Made by a program: the position numbers and the translations under genes
DNA from: Fimbriimonadaceae bacterium
GTDB lineage: Bacteria > Armatimonadota > Fimbriimonadia > Fimbriimonadales > Fimbriimonadaceae
Length of the DNA: 15,686 nucleotides
Direction: 5' to 3'
Assembly: GCA_025451715.1 (NCBI GenBank)
Contig: JANWJY010000037.1
Location: 1-15,686 of the forward strand
In this document: positions 6,714 through 14,107 of the stretch, piece after piece
How the letters are laid out: the number at the start of each line of letters is the position of its first letter
Position numbering within the stretch: position 1 is the stretch's first letter
Notes under the pieces: generated by a model
Seen by the model: only the letters and a program-made list of their open reading frames with translations
Told to the model about the DNA's origin: nothing
Database searches by the model: none

Positions 6714-7525
6714 GAGTGCCGCGCGAGATCGATGAGCTGATGTGGGTCGTTGCAGAGACAGGCGACCCGGAGACGAACGAGCAGTTCCTCGAGCGCTATC
6801 CTGAGTTTGCGGCCGAACTCGACCAGCGCGTTAAAATGGTCTCAAACCTTCGGGGGTCAAGGCCGCGAAAGTCTCCGTCTCAGTTCGTTCCTCGAGAGAC
6901 CGTGAGACACTTTGGACCGAGCCGACTCGCCGTTGCGGGCGTCGCGGCCCTCGTATTGGGCTCAGTCACTTTTGCAACGTTCGCCACGGTGCAGTTTGTG
7001 AACTCGAAGCGCAGCCAGCCACCGTTGATCGACTCGCCGCAGGGGATCATTTTCAACCCGCCCAGCTTCCCAGCGCCTGGAGCGACGGTGAACCCAGAGA
7101 TTGAGGACTTGGCGGTCAAACCGCTGTCGAGCGGTACGGCTCCCGTCCAGGAGCAGGTTCCGTTCGACCCGTACAAGGGGCTGATCACGATCGAGTCCGA
7201 GGACATTCAGCTCAGCGCGGCGATCAAGCAGATCGCATCCAGCGCGGGGCTCGACGCGACGATCGCGCCCGGATTCTTGGACAAGCGGATCAGGATAAGG
7301 TTCGTCAACGAGCCCGCGATCGACGTGCTGAACAGGCTCGGCTCGTCCTTCGGGTTTACACCGGTCAAAGAGGGCGTGGTTGACCTGTTGATCATCCCTG
7401 CGAAGCAGACTGGCGGAGGCGCCGTCATCGAAGCGCCAGGGACCGTCGGTACCGCCATCGGACCCGGCTCAACAGGCACAGGGCCGAAGATCGATCCGAA
7501 GAAAGAGACAAGCGGCGGTTCGTAG
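6710..7525 (+). CDS. Single-pass membrane protein with STN/secretin-like domain; putative anti-sigma factor
   Basis: The gene overlaps the ECF sigma stop by four bases (ATGA), so it is translationally coupled. The 271-residue product has a short cytoplasmic region (1-70) containing FLERYPEFAAELDQRV, one transmembrane helix at about 73-97, a proline-rich linker, and a periplasmic domain at about 157-232. That domain has the STN/secretin short N-terminal pattern: ITIESEDIQLSAAIKQIASSAGL, then IRIRFVNEPAIDVLNRL, then a closing strand VDLLIIPA. A Gly/Thr/Pro-rich tail follows. STN domains occur in secretins and TonB-dependent transducers, and a related domain ends FecR-type anti-sigma factors, so an anti-sigma role sensing an envelope signal is plausible. 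No zinc anti-sigma motif (HxxxCxxC) is present. Topology and STN are seen in the sequence; the anti-sigma role is inferred from position. Confidence 0.75.
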   Translation: MRVPREIDELMWVVAETGDPETNEQFLERYPEFAAELDQRVKMVSNLRGSRPRKSPSQFVPRETVRHFGPSRLAVAGVAALVLGSVTFATFATVQFVNSKRSQPPLIDSPQGIIFNPPSFPAPGATVNPEIEDLAVKPLSSGTAPVQEQVPFDPYKGLITIESEDIQLSAAIKQIASSAGLDATIAPGFLDKRIRIRFVNEPAIDVLNRLGSSFGFTPVKEGVVDLLIIPAKQTGGGAVIEAPGTVGTAIGPGSTGTGPKIDPKKETSGGS

Positions 7526-7553
7526 GTTTTGGTGGCCGGGCCGAACTAGCGGA

Positions 7554-7559
7554 TATACT
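7554..7559 (+). promoter_or_regulatory. Candidate -10 box for the prepilin-type gene
   Basis: TATACT lies 27 bases before the ATG at 7587, in the gap after the putative anti-sigma gene. It matches the housekeeping -10 consensus at 5 of 6 positions but has no clear -35 partner, so the downstream gene could still be co-transcribed with the sigma operon. Confidence 0.35.
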
Positions 7560-7586
7560 TTTCCCGTCTGCATTCCGGTGAACCTG

Positions 7587-8405
7587 ATGAATCGTCAAAG
7601 GAAGGGGGCGTTTACCCTCATCGAACTTCTCGTTGTCATTGCTATCATTGCCATCCTGGCGGCGATACTTTTCCCCGTTTTCGCTCGAACCAAAGAGTCC
7701 GCCAAAAAGACCGTCTCTATTTCCCAAATGCGGCAGCTCGCCGCTGCGGTGATGATGTATGGCGGGGACTATGACGACTACTTCCCGCCTGCGAGCATGC
7801 GCACGACCGACCCTTTAGTCGATCCGGTCGTCTGGCCCGCGCTGACCGACCCTTACATCAAGAACAAGGACATCCTGGTCGCTGCGGGAAGCGACGGGAC
7901 GCCGTCGTACACGTGGGCTACGCGCCGAACGCAAAGTGTCGGATATAGCGATGCCACGGGCTACGACCCGAACAGCACGGCCGTGCCGGGCGCAGCACCT
8001 CCCGGAACTGAGGGCTTTACTTCGGTGACGAACTTCAGCATCCTTGAGGAGACGGCGAGGACCGGACTGTTCGCGGTGACACCGAACGGTCCGAAGGGCG
8101 ATACCACGAGCAAGCACCGCGGCTACGTGTTCAACCCTTACAATGGTCTGAACTCGCCGGACGGCGACTACTACAAGGGCCTGCCGATGATCAGCGACCG
8201 AGACCTCGTCTCGGAAGCCGGCGATCCTCGGTATCCGAACTCGCCAAGCCTCGCCCCTGGGGCACTCAAGCCGATCTACTGCCGTTATTTCAAGGGCAAC
8301 GACAACACCGGCACCACCCCTGTGATCTTTGCCGACGGACACACGAAGTCGTACTCGTCCAACTCGCTGAACGTGTTCGGCGCGGTCATCTGGCGCTTCC
8401 GATAA
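7587..8405 (+). CDS. Prepilin-type (pseudopilin) protein with N-terminal cleavage/methylation motif and ADGH tail
   Basis: The 272-residue protein opens with a short basic leader (MNRQRKGA) and then FTLIELLVVIAIIAILAA, the class III signal cut by prepilin peptidase. Glu13 sits at +5 if cleavage follows Ala8, the canonical spacing. A long hydrophobic helix and an extracellular domain follow, ending with VIFADGHTKSYS, the DG-containing C-terminal motif (H-X9-DG-like) of the large pseudopilin families of Planctomycetota, Verrucomicrobiota and Armatimonadota. I prefer ATG 7587 over the in-frame GTG at 7578 because GGTGA (7577-7581) then sits 5 bases upstream as ribosome binding site. The role is probably structural, in a type II secretion-like or type IV pilus-like fibre, or as a surface protein; the exact role is unknown. 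It follows the sigma/STN pair after 61 bases. Confidence 0.9.
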   Translation: MNRQRKGAFTLIELLVVIAIIAILAAILFPVFARTKESAKKTVSISQMRQLAAAVMMYGGDYDDYFPPASMRTTDPLVDPVVWPALTDPYIKNKDILVAAGSDGTPSYTWATRRTQSVGYSDATGYDPNSTAVPGAAPPGTEGFTSVTNFSILEETARTGLFAVTPNGPKGDTTSKHRGYVFNPYNGLNSPDGDYYKGLPMISDRDLVSEAGDPRYPNSPSLAPGALKPIYCRYFKGNDNTGTTPVIFADGHTKSYSSNSLNVFGAVIWRFR

Positions 8406-8428
8406 CACGCCATTTGGGCCTTGATCGT

Positions 8429-8472
8429 GGCTATACTGTAGCCCAGCGTTCCGGCTGGCCTACGGTGTAGCC
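8429..8472 (+). promoter_or_regulatory. Long hairpin directly abutting the next start codon, with an internal -10-like box
   Basis: Left arm GGCTATACTGTAGCC (8429-8443) pairs in RNA with right arm GGCCTACGGTGTAGCC (8457-8472): 15 pairs including two G-U, one bulged C, and a 13-base loop. The right arm ends on the base before the ATG at 8473 and contains GGTG (8464-8467), the only Shine-Dalgarno-like sequence for that gene. The left arm contains TATACT (8432-8437), a -10-like box whose transcript would start after the left arm. Read-through RNA from the pilin gene would thus hide the start site, while RNA from the internal promoter would not. The structure is seen directly; the mechanism is inferred. 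Confidence 0.55.
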
Positions 8473-9192
8473 ATGAGTAACTTCGACCGGTCATCGAACA
8501 TTCGGGAGGAGCGTGCGCAGCGCGCGTTCGTTTCCTTGATCCCGGGGGGGCTTGGACTCATCTTTGCGATCGTCCTGTTCAACTATGCCTCCGACTGGAC
8601 TGCTGGGCTGCGCTGGGTCGTGCTCCTATTCAGCGTCGCGGCGATCGGCTACGGCATCTTTCAGATCTTGGAGATGCGCAAGGTCACGAGCTTCGAGGTC
8701 GTGTGCCCGTTCTGCCAGGGCAAGAACATCTTCACTGACCAGCCGATGAGCGACGTGCGGTGCGACCATTGCAACCGCGAGGTCCCCATCGTGAACGGAA
8801 AGCAGTTGCGCGTGTTCCAGGTGCGGTGCGGCTATTGCAACGCGCTCAATTGGTACAGCGAGAAAAGCACTGGTCTCATCTGCGAAGAGTGCGACCGTGA
8901 GATTCCAATTGCGAACGACGGCGAGGCGAAGGCTTCACCCGCGATCCACGCTTACACTCGGCACGACGACGACACGCCGTACAACCTGATGCTTCTCGAC
9001 CCAGGGCTCAAGCGCGAGGAGATGATCCCTGTGCTACAAAAGATGCTCGCGCTCAACCGCAACCAGGTGAAGGACATCATGGACGATGTGCCGGTGATCC
9101 TGCTCCAGGGCGTTCCAAAGAAAAAGGCAGAGCTCATGGCGGCCCAGATCCAGGCTCACGGCGGTCGCGCAGACTCGGCTCCGACCCCCTGA
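8473..9192 (+). CDS. Membrane protein with two tandem zinc ribbons and an L7/L12 C-terminal-like domain
   Basis: The 239-residue protein has two transmembrane helices (about 19-37 and 46-66), then two consecutive zinc ribbons that are clear duplicates: Cys78/81/97/100 and Cys119/122/137/140, each ending in a matching RE(V/I)PI(V/A)N phrase. Residues about 170-234 (YNLMLL through VKDIMDDVPVILLQGVPKKK to AQIQAHGGRADS) align along their whole length with the C-terminal domain of ribosomal protein L7/L12 as I recall it, including the VKDxxDxxP...GVxKxxAE core and a C-terminal AGA-like turn. I do not recognise a named family. Both helices near the N-terminus would leave ribbons and tail on one side, probably the cytoplasm. 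The function is unknown; binding of a nucleic acid or protein partner at the membrane is possible. Confidence 0.8.
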   Translation: MSNFDRSSNIREERAQRAFVSLIPGGLGLIFAIVLFNYASDWTAGLRWVVLLFSVAAIGYGIFQILEMRKVTSFEVVCPFCQGKNIFTDQPMSDVRCDHCNREVPIVNGKQLRVFQVRCGYCNALNWYSEKSTGLICEECDREIPIANDGEAKASPAIHAYTRHDDDTPYNLMLLDPGLKREEMIPVLQKMLALNRNQVKDIMDDVPVILLQGVPKKKAELMAAQIQAHGGRADSAPTP

Positions 9193-9233
9193 AGACGGGC
9201 CCAGAACTGGGCACCTCGTCAGGCTCCCTGAGG

Positions 9234-9239
9234 TATCTT
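9234..9239 (+). promoter_or_regulatory. Candidate -10 box for the pyrophosphatase gene
   Basis: TATCTT lies in the 95-base gap between the zinc-ribbon gene and the ATG at 9288. It would start transcription near 9246. It matches TANNNT and 4 of 6 consensus bases; no -35 hexamer stands out, so support is weak. Confidence 0.3.
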
Positions 9240-9287
9240 AGCTGGGAACTTGCCAGGGTGCCGAGGCGGCCGGGGTTCAGTTTTCAT

Positions 9288-12200
9288 ATGTCACAAGCAC
9301 GGACGTTTCTTGACACCGCGTCCCGGTTTCCGGGACGCGTATTCATGGTAGTTGCGCTCACTTTGGCCACTGTCCTCTTGCCATCGCTCTCCCTCGCGGC
9401 GGGCGGCGAGAACGTGAGCCTGAGGTTCACCGCGAGCGACACGATCTACCTGTACGTTTCGCTGGCCATCGGCCTGCTCTCGATCGTTGTCGGGTTCGGA
9501 ATCCGAGGCAAGGTCTTAGCGCAGTCCAAGGGCAGCGAGAAGATGCAGGAGGTCGGTGGCGCGATCAAGGCTGGCGCACTGGCATACCTGAAGCAGCAAG
9601 TCACGACAATGGCCTACTTTGTCGTGCTTCTGGCCGTCGGGCTGTTCCTGATGTACCGCAGCGAGTACGGCAACATAACTGCTGTCTACGTCGCGCTAAG
9701 CTTTGTCGGCGGAGTCGCGGCGTCTTACATCGCCGGTTACGTCGGCATGCTCATGGCCGTCGAGAGCAACATGCGCACAGCGCACGCTGCGCTCACAAGC
9801 TACAAGACCTCGCTCGAGACGGCGTTCAAGTCCGGCGCCGTCGCAGGGCTTGTGACGGTCGGCATGGGCCTGATCGGTGCGACGCTGATCTTCCTGTTGG
9901 CTAAGGGCGACGCGATGAAGCTGCTGATCGGGTTCGGCTTCGGCGGTTCGCTCGCCGCGCTGTTCATGCGTGTCGGTGGTGGCATCTTCACGAAGGCGGC
10001 GGACGTTGGTGCGGACCTTGTCGGCAAGGTCGAGGCGGGCATCCCTGAGGACGACCCTCGCAACCCAGCCGTGATCGCCGACAACGGCGGCGACAACGTC
10101 GGCGACTGCGCCGGTATGGCCGCAGACATTTTCGAGTCTTACGAAGTGACGCTCGTCGCTGCGATCGTGCTTGGCGCGGCAACTGCTGCACTGTTCGACC
10201 AGTCGACGTGGATGAAGCTCATCCTGTTTGCACTGATGGCGCGCGGCGTTGGCATCATCGCCTCGATCCTTGGCATCTTTATGGTCAAGGGCAGCGACAA
10301 CGTCGACGCGGATCCGCTCATGGCGATCCGAAAGGGGTTCTACGCCTCTGCCGCGATGGCGACTCTGTTCAGCCTCGGGCTCGCCTACTTTATGATGGGC
10401 GGGACGGGCACGGCCAAGATCAACACCAACGATTTCACGACTCAGGACGACGTCCGTAGAGGGCAGATCGAATCGATCAAGGCAGCCGTGACTTCGGTCG
10501 CGAAGGCGGAAGGACTTGAGGAGTGGCAGGTCACGGACGTGCAGGTGAAGGAGGAGCTCGACGTCGAGAAGCTCGGCCTCAACCCGCAGACTGTGGACCA
10601 GGACATTCCGCAAGCGCGCACGACGGTGCTGCCCCCGCTCGCCGACGATGCGGAGATGAAGGGCTTTAGCAAGCTCGACTTTAAGGACACAGAGAACCCG
10701 GTGCTCGGCTATGCGACCGTCAAGCCGCCGGATGCGACCGCAGCGACCACGCGGTACGAGTTCATCCCGCTCAAGGACCGCTATCAGGACACGAAGTGGG
10801 CGGTCTACAAAGTCCACTTCAAGCAGTACACGACACCCGCGCCCGTACCAGGGCAGGAAGACGCGACCCCTCCTCAGCCGACGCTGACCGAAGAGCTCGA
10901 TCTGTTCTTCGGGCCGATCGAGACGACGGACAAGTCAAAGATCGCTTCGCTCGCACAGCCGGGGGCCCTCGAGGTGGAGGTCACTGGCGAATACCCGGTC
11001 GAGCTCTACGCCAACAGCGAAGGAAAGCTCGCACTTGCGATGCCCAGCGACGATGACGTGAACCTCGCCCGCCTGCTGGGTGGCGACCAGGTGCAAGCGA
11101 TGCCGCTCTACTACTTCAGGATGGAGCCGGCCAAGGTCCAGGAAGCGTTCGACGCGCGAACGACGAAGATGGACGCACCGGTGCCGACGCCCGAGGTCGC
11201 AAGTGTCGCGACTTTCACGCAGAAGGAAGCTGAGTGGTGGAAGTTCTTCCTGTGCATCTTCTTCGGCATCTTCATGGCGATTGTGTTCGAGTATCTGACC
11301 GACTATTACGTCAGCCTCCACAAGAAGCCGGTGCGCGAGGTCGCGGAAGTCGCGACGGCTGGTCCTGCACCGATGATCATCACAGGCTTTGCGCTCGGCT
11401 TGGAGTCGTCTGTGTTCAGCGTGTTCGCGATCGTGATTTCGCTGATCACGCCGATGCTGATCTTCAACCCGGCCGAGTACGGCGGGTACCTGCTGAGCTT
11501 CTACGGGATCGCTCTCGTAGGTCTCGGCCTGCTGACGACGACGGGTTTCATCCTCGCGATGGACACGTTCGGCCCAATCAGCGACAACGCGCAGGGCGTG
11601 TTCGAAATGTCTGGCGCGGGCCACGACAACAAGGAGGCGAGCAAGGCCGTGCAGCGGCTCGACGCCGCTGGCAACACGACCAAGGCCCTCACCAAGGGCT
11701 TCGCGATCGCCACTGCGGTCGTCGCTGCGGTCGCGCTGTTCCACGCCTACGTCGAAGCTGGGCACCTCACCGTCGTCGGCATGCGCCTAGAGATCCCCGA
11801 GATCTTCCTCGGTCTGTTGATCGGCGGCGCGGCGCCGTTCCTGTTCTCTGCGTTCGCGATCAATGCGGTCGGCCGCGCGGCGTTCCAACTCATCAACGAG
11901 GTGCGAAGGCAGTTCAAGGCCGATCCGGGCATCATGGCCGGAACGAGCAAGCCGGACTACGCTCGCTGCGTCGGTATCTCGACTGCCGCTGCGCAAAAGG
12001 AGCTGCTCGGACCTGGAATCCTGGCGATCGCCTTCCCGGTGCTCGTGGCGTTCGGGTTCGCGATCGGCAAGCCGACGACGACGATCAACGGCGTCGAGTA
12101 CAACCTCGTGGGCGCGCAGGCGCTCGGCGGGTTCCTCGCCGGTGCGATCCTTTCTGGCCAGCTCATGGCCGTGCTGCTCGCCAACTCGGGCGGCATATGG

Positions 12201-12509
12201 GACAAAGCCAAGAAGCTGATCGAAGACGGCCTGCACGGCGGTAAGGGTACGGAGGCGCACAAGGCTGGAGTCGTTTGCGACACGGTCGGCGACCCGTTCA
12301 AGGACACGGCCGGCCCTGCTCTCAACCCGCTGATCAAGGTCATGAACCTGGTCGCTCTGTTGCTTGCTCCGGTGGTCATCAAGCCTTGGAGCACTGGGGT
12401 ACTGGTCACGATCACGGTGGTCGCGATCTTGGCGCTCGCCGGTGCGATCTGGTGGTCCAAGCGCAGCAGCATGGGCGCAGAGCTCAAGAGCGCGAGCGCT
12501 GGAGACTAG
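9288..12509 (+). CDS. hppA: Membrane-bound proton-translocating pyrophosphatase with large extracytoplasmic insertion
   Basis: It hydrolyses pyrophosphate and pumps ions, probably protons, across the membrane. Signature motifs are all present (numbering from ATG 9288): DDPRNPAVIADNGGDNVGDCAG near 255-276 (substrate site; the family usually has DNVGDN, here DNGGDN), EYLTDYY near 660-670, DNAQGVFEMSG near 765, GNTTKALTKG near 795-804, and DTVGDPFKDTAGP near 998-1010. Lys in GNTTKA marks the K+-independent subfamily. The protein has 1073 residues, whereas family members usually have about 650-800. The excess is a hydrophilic stretch at about 372-645 between the helices LFSLGLAYFMMGG and WWKFFLCIFFGIFMAIVF. 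By the known 16-helix topology this loop faces outside. An extra hydrophobic segment near residues 20-40 may be a signal peptide. GTG 9258 is an alternative start adding 10 residues; neither start has a good ribosome binding site. Confidence 0.93.
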   Translation: MSQARTFLDTASRFPGRVFMVVALTLATVLLPSLSLAAGGENVSLRFTASDTIYLYVSLAIGLLSIVVGFGIRGKVLAQSKGSEKMQEVGGAIKAGALAYLKQQVTTMAYFVVLLAVGLFLMYRSEYGNITAVYVALSFVGGVAASYIAGYVGMLMAVESNMRTAHAALTSYKTSLETAFKSGAVAGLVTVGMGLIGATLIFLLAKGDAMKLLIGFGFGGSLAALFMRVGGGIFTKAADVGADLVGKVEAGIPEDDPRNPAVIADNGGDNVGDCAGMAADIFESYEVTLVAAIVLGAATAALFDQSTWMKLILFALMARGVGIIASILGIFMVKGSDNVDADPLMAIRKGFYASAAMATLFSLGLAYFMMGGTGTAKINTNDFTTQDDVRRGQIESIKAAVTSVAKAEGLEEWQVTDVQVKEELDVEKLGLNPQTVDQDIPQARTTVLPPLADDAEMKGFSKLDFKDTENPVLGYATVKPPDATAATTRYEFIPLKDRYQDTKWAVYKVHFKQYTTPAPVPGQEDATPPQPTLTEELDLFFGPIETTDKSKIASLAQPGALEVEVTGEYPVELYANSEGKLALAMPSDDDVNLARLLGGDQVQAMPLYYFRMEPAKVQEAFDARTTKMDAPVPTPEVASVATFTQKEAEWWKFFLCIFFGIFMAIVFEYLTDYYVSLHKKPVREVAEVATAGPAPMIITGFALGLESSVFSVFAIVISLITPMLIFNPAEYGGYLLSFYGIALVGLGLLTTTGFILAMDTFGPISDNAQGVFEMSGAGHDNKEASKAVQRLDAAGNTTKALTKGFAIATAVVAAVALFHAYVEAGHLTVVGMRLEIPEIFLGLLIGGAAPFLFSAFAINAVGRAAFQLINEVRRQFKADPGIMAGTSKPDYARCVGISTAAAQKELLGPGILAIAFPVLVAFGFAIGKPTTTINGVEYNLVGAQALGGFLAGAILSGQLMAVLLANSGGIWDKAKKLIEDGLHGGKGTEAHKAGVVCDTVGDPFKDTAGPALNPLIKVMNLVALLLAPVVIKPWSTGVLVTITVVAILALAGAIWWSKRSSMGAELKSASAGD

Positions 12510-12536
12510 CAACTCGACCGGGATGTCGTGCTCTCG

Positions 12537-12567
12537 GGGCCGGAGGCTATCGCTTCCGGCCCTTTTT
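12537..12567 (+). terminator. Rho-independent terminator of hppA
   Basis: GGGCCGGAGGC (12537-12547) pairs with GCTTCCGGCCC (12552-12562), an 11-bp stem with one G-U and the loop TATC, followed directly by TTTTT (12563-12567). It lies 28 bases after the hppA stop codon and before the promoter-like box of the next gene. Confidence 0.92.
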
Positions 12568-12582
12568 CCATGTCCGTTCGGA

Positions 12583-12588
12583 TAGAAT
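12583..12588 (+). promoter_or_regulatory. Candidate -10 box for a leaderless BON-like gene transcript
   Basis: TAGAAT lies 6 bases before the ATG at 12595 and 16 bases after the hppA terminator T-run, so the following gene needs its own promoter here. AAGGA abuts the ATG with no spacing, too close to act as a normal Shine-Dalgarno site, which favours a leaderless transcript. Confidence 0.45.
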
Positions 12589-12594
12589 CAAGGA

Positions 12595-12837
12595 ATGGCG
12601 ACGCAGGAAGATATTCGGAACCGAAAACGGATCCGGTCGGAGTTTGTGAAGCGCTCCCTCGACATTACAGGAATGGATCTTCAGGTTCTTCACGGCGTCG
12701 CGTACATCCGCGGAATCATCAAGCCGATCAAAGGTGCATCGGGCAACGTCAGGACTGAGGTCGAACTGATTTCCCGGTTGATCCGACAGCAGAACCTGGT
12801 CAAGGACGTCGTCATCGACGCTCAACTCCGGGACTGA
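12595..12837 (+). CDS. Small protein, BON-like fold (hypothetical)
   Basis: The 80-residue protein has a basic N-terminal helix (about 5-20) followed by ITGMDLQVLHGVAYIRGII, a helix around VRTEVELISRLIRQ, and a final strand VKDVVIDAQL. The order beta (xVxVxxGVVxLxG), helix, beta (VxxVxNxL) resembles a single BON domain, which in other proteins binds membranes or ligands. There is no signal peptide or membrane segment, so it is probably cytoplasmic. It has its own promoter-like box and follows the hppA terminator. Its last 26 bases overlap the end of folC on the other strand, an end-to-end overlap of convergent genes. Coding status is supported by the isolated position and sensible composition; the BON assignment is from pattern only. 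Confidence 0.65.
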   Translation: MATQEDIRNRKRIRSEFVKRSLDITGMDLQVLHGVAYIRGIIKPIKGASGNVRTEVELISRLIRQQNLVKDVVIDAQLRD

Positions 12838-14107
12838 TCAGGTTTCCTATTTCTCCCACGAGATAGAAGCTCCCGGTCACGAGGATCGTGTCCCCTTCAT
12901 TCGTCTCCTGAATACAAGCCTCAAGCGCCTCGCGCGAACTTTGGAACGCGACGGCACTGCGCAAGGCGTGGCCAGCCTTTTCGATGACTTCTCCCGGGTC
13001 CATCGCACGGTGGAAGTCGATCTTTGCGACGTAGGCCCTCGCGATCACAGGCTCGAGCGCGTCGAAGAACGGTTTGACCTCGTGGCCCTCGATCCTACCT
13101 GTGATCAGTTGGAGCGGCCGGTCGTAACCTTCTGAGCACAGCGTTTCGACCAGGTGCTCCGCGGCCTGCGGATTGTGCGCGCCGTCGAGGACGAGCGTGC
13201 GGCCCAGATAATGGATGATTTGAAAGCGGCCGGGGAGCGACGCCTTGCCCGCACCGGTCGCGAGCTTTGACTTGTCCTTGATCGCGTTCGCCGCTTCCAT
13301 TGCGGCGATGGCGATCGCGAGGTTGTGCCCTTGCATAACGCCTTTGATGCCTGGTGTCAACTCCCTGTACTGGTTCGAGGGCGTGTGGACGGTACCGTGC
13401 TCCCACCGCACGTCGCGACCATAGAGCCACACAGGTGAGTTGTTCTCTTGCGCGACCTGCTCGATCACTTTCCTTGCATCACTGTGCATCTCTCCGACAA
13501 TAACGGGACGACCGGGCTTTATGATCCCTGCCTTTTCGCGCGCTATCAGCGCAAGAGTGTCGCCGAGGATCGCAGTGTGGTCGAGGCCGATGCTCGCGAT
13601 CACCGAGCACGCGGGATCGACGACGTTCGTGGCGTCGAGCCGCCCGCCGAGCCCGACCTCGAGGGCGACCCAGTCCGCCTTCTTCTCGGCCCAGAAGAGG
13701 AACCCGAGCGCGGTCTTCATTTCAAACTCCGTCGGGCCGCCGAAGTCTGTGTCTTCGAGGGTCTCTCCGACCACTAGGAGCACATCTGTCAGGCGTGCGA
13801 AGTCCTTCTTAGGAATCAAGTCTCGGCCGAGCTGAACGCGCTCGCGCACGTCGTACACGAACGGCGAGTACGTCGCTCCCACGACAAAGCCCTGTTCGTG
13901 GAGCATGCTCTGCAGGTACGCGCACACGCTCCCCTTTCCGTTCGTGCCCGCGACGTGGAAGTACTGGGGGCCGCCAGGCGCACCCAACTTGTCGTCAAGG
14001 CCGAGCCGGTGCAAGAACTCTTGCATGCGGTCAAGCCCCAGCCGCCAACCGCGCGACTGGTATGCGCCGAGCCGCGCGACCGCCTCCTCAAACGAGAGCT
14101 GTGACAA
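12812..14107 (-). CDS. folC: Folylpolyglutamate synthase / dihydrofolate synthase
   Basis: The enzyme adds glutamate to dihydropteroate and to folates, using ATP. The 431-residue protein has the usual length and motifs: HVAGTNGKGSV (51-61, ATP-binding loop), the YSPFVYDVRERVQL segment, VALEVGLGGRLDATN, GLDHTAILGDTLALIAREKAGI, LDGAHNPQAAEHL in the C-terminal Mur-ligase domain, and VTGSFYLVGE at the end. The start is TTG at 14107: the next Met (residue 28) would remove the conserved N-terminal helix and the LGLDRM segment. This TTG lies 20 bases inside the end of dapL, so the genes form one operon and folC translation probably depends on ribosomes finishing dapL; no strong separate Shine-Dalgarno site is visible. 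Whether it has both activities cannot be told from sequence. Confidence 0.93.
   Translation of the reverse strand: MSQLSFEEAVARLGAYQSRGWRLGLDRMQEFLHRLGLDDKLGAPGGPQYFHVAGTNGKGSVCAYLQSMLHEQGFVVGATYSPFVYDVRERVQLGRDLIPKKDFARLTDVLLVVGETLEDTDFGGPTEFEMKTALGFLFWAEKKADWVALEVGLGGRLDATNVVDPACSVIASIGLDHTAILGDTLALIAREKAGIIKPGRPVIVGEMHSDARKVIEQVAQENNSPVWLYGRDVRWEHGTVHTPSNQYRELTPGIKGVMQGHNLAIAIAAMEAANAIKDKSKLATGAGKASLPGRFQIIHYLGRTLVLDGAHNPQAAEHLVETLCSEGYDRPLQLITGRIEGHEVKPFFDALEPVIARAYVAKIDFHRAMDPGEVIEKAGHALRSAVAFQSSREALEACIQETNEGDTILVTGSFYLVGEIGNLISPGVERR

Noticed and set aside
7578..7580. GTG 7578 as the start of the prepilin-type gene
   Set aside because: It lies within the GGTGA ribosome binding site of the ATG at 7587, and the shorter leader is the usual form for this family.
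9199..9212. Short hairpin GCCCA-gaac-TGGGC after the zinc-ribbon gene
   Set aside because: Only five base pairs and no following T-run; too weak to call a terminator.
9696..10817. A 373-codon open frame on the minus strand inside hppA
   Set aside because: It is the antisense shadow of a conserved GC-rich gene, rich in Arg, His and Asp with no domain; the plus-strand frame has all the pyrophosphatase motifs.
11234..12244. A 336-codon plus-strand frame inside hppA
   Set aside because: Out of frame with hppA and dominated by Arg-rich low-quality sequence; no recognisable domain or start signal.
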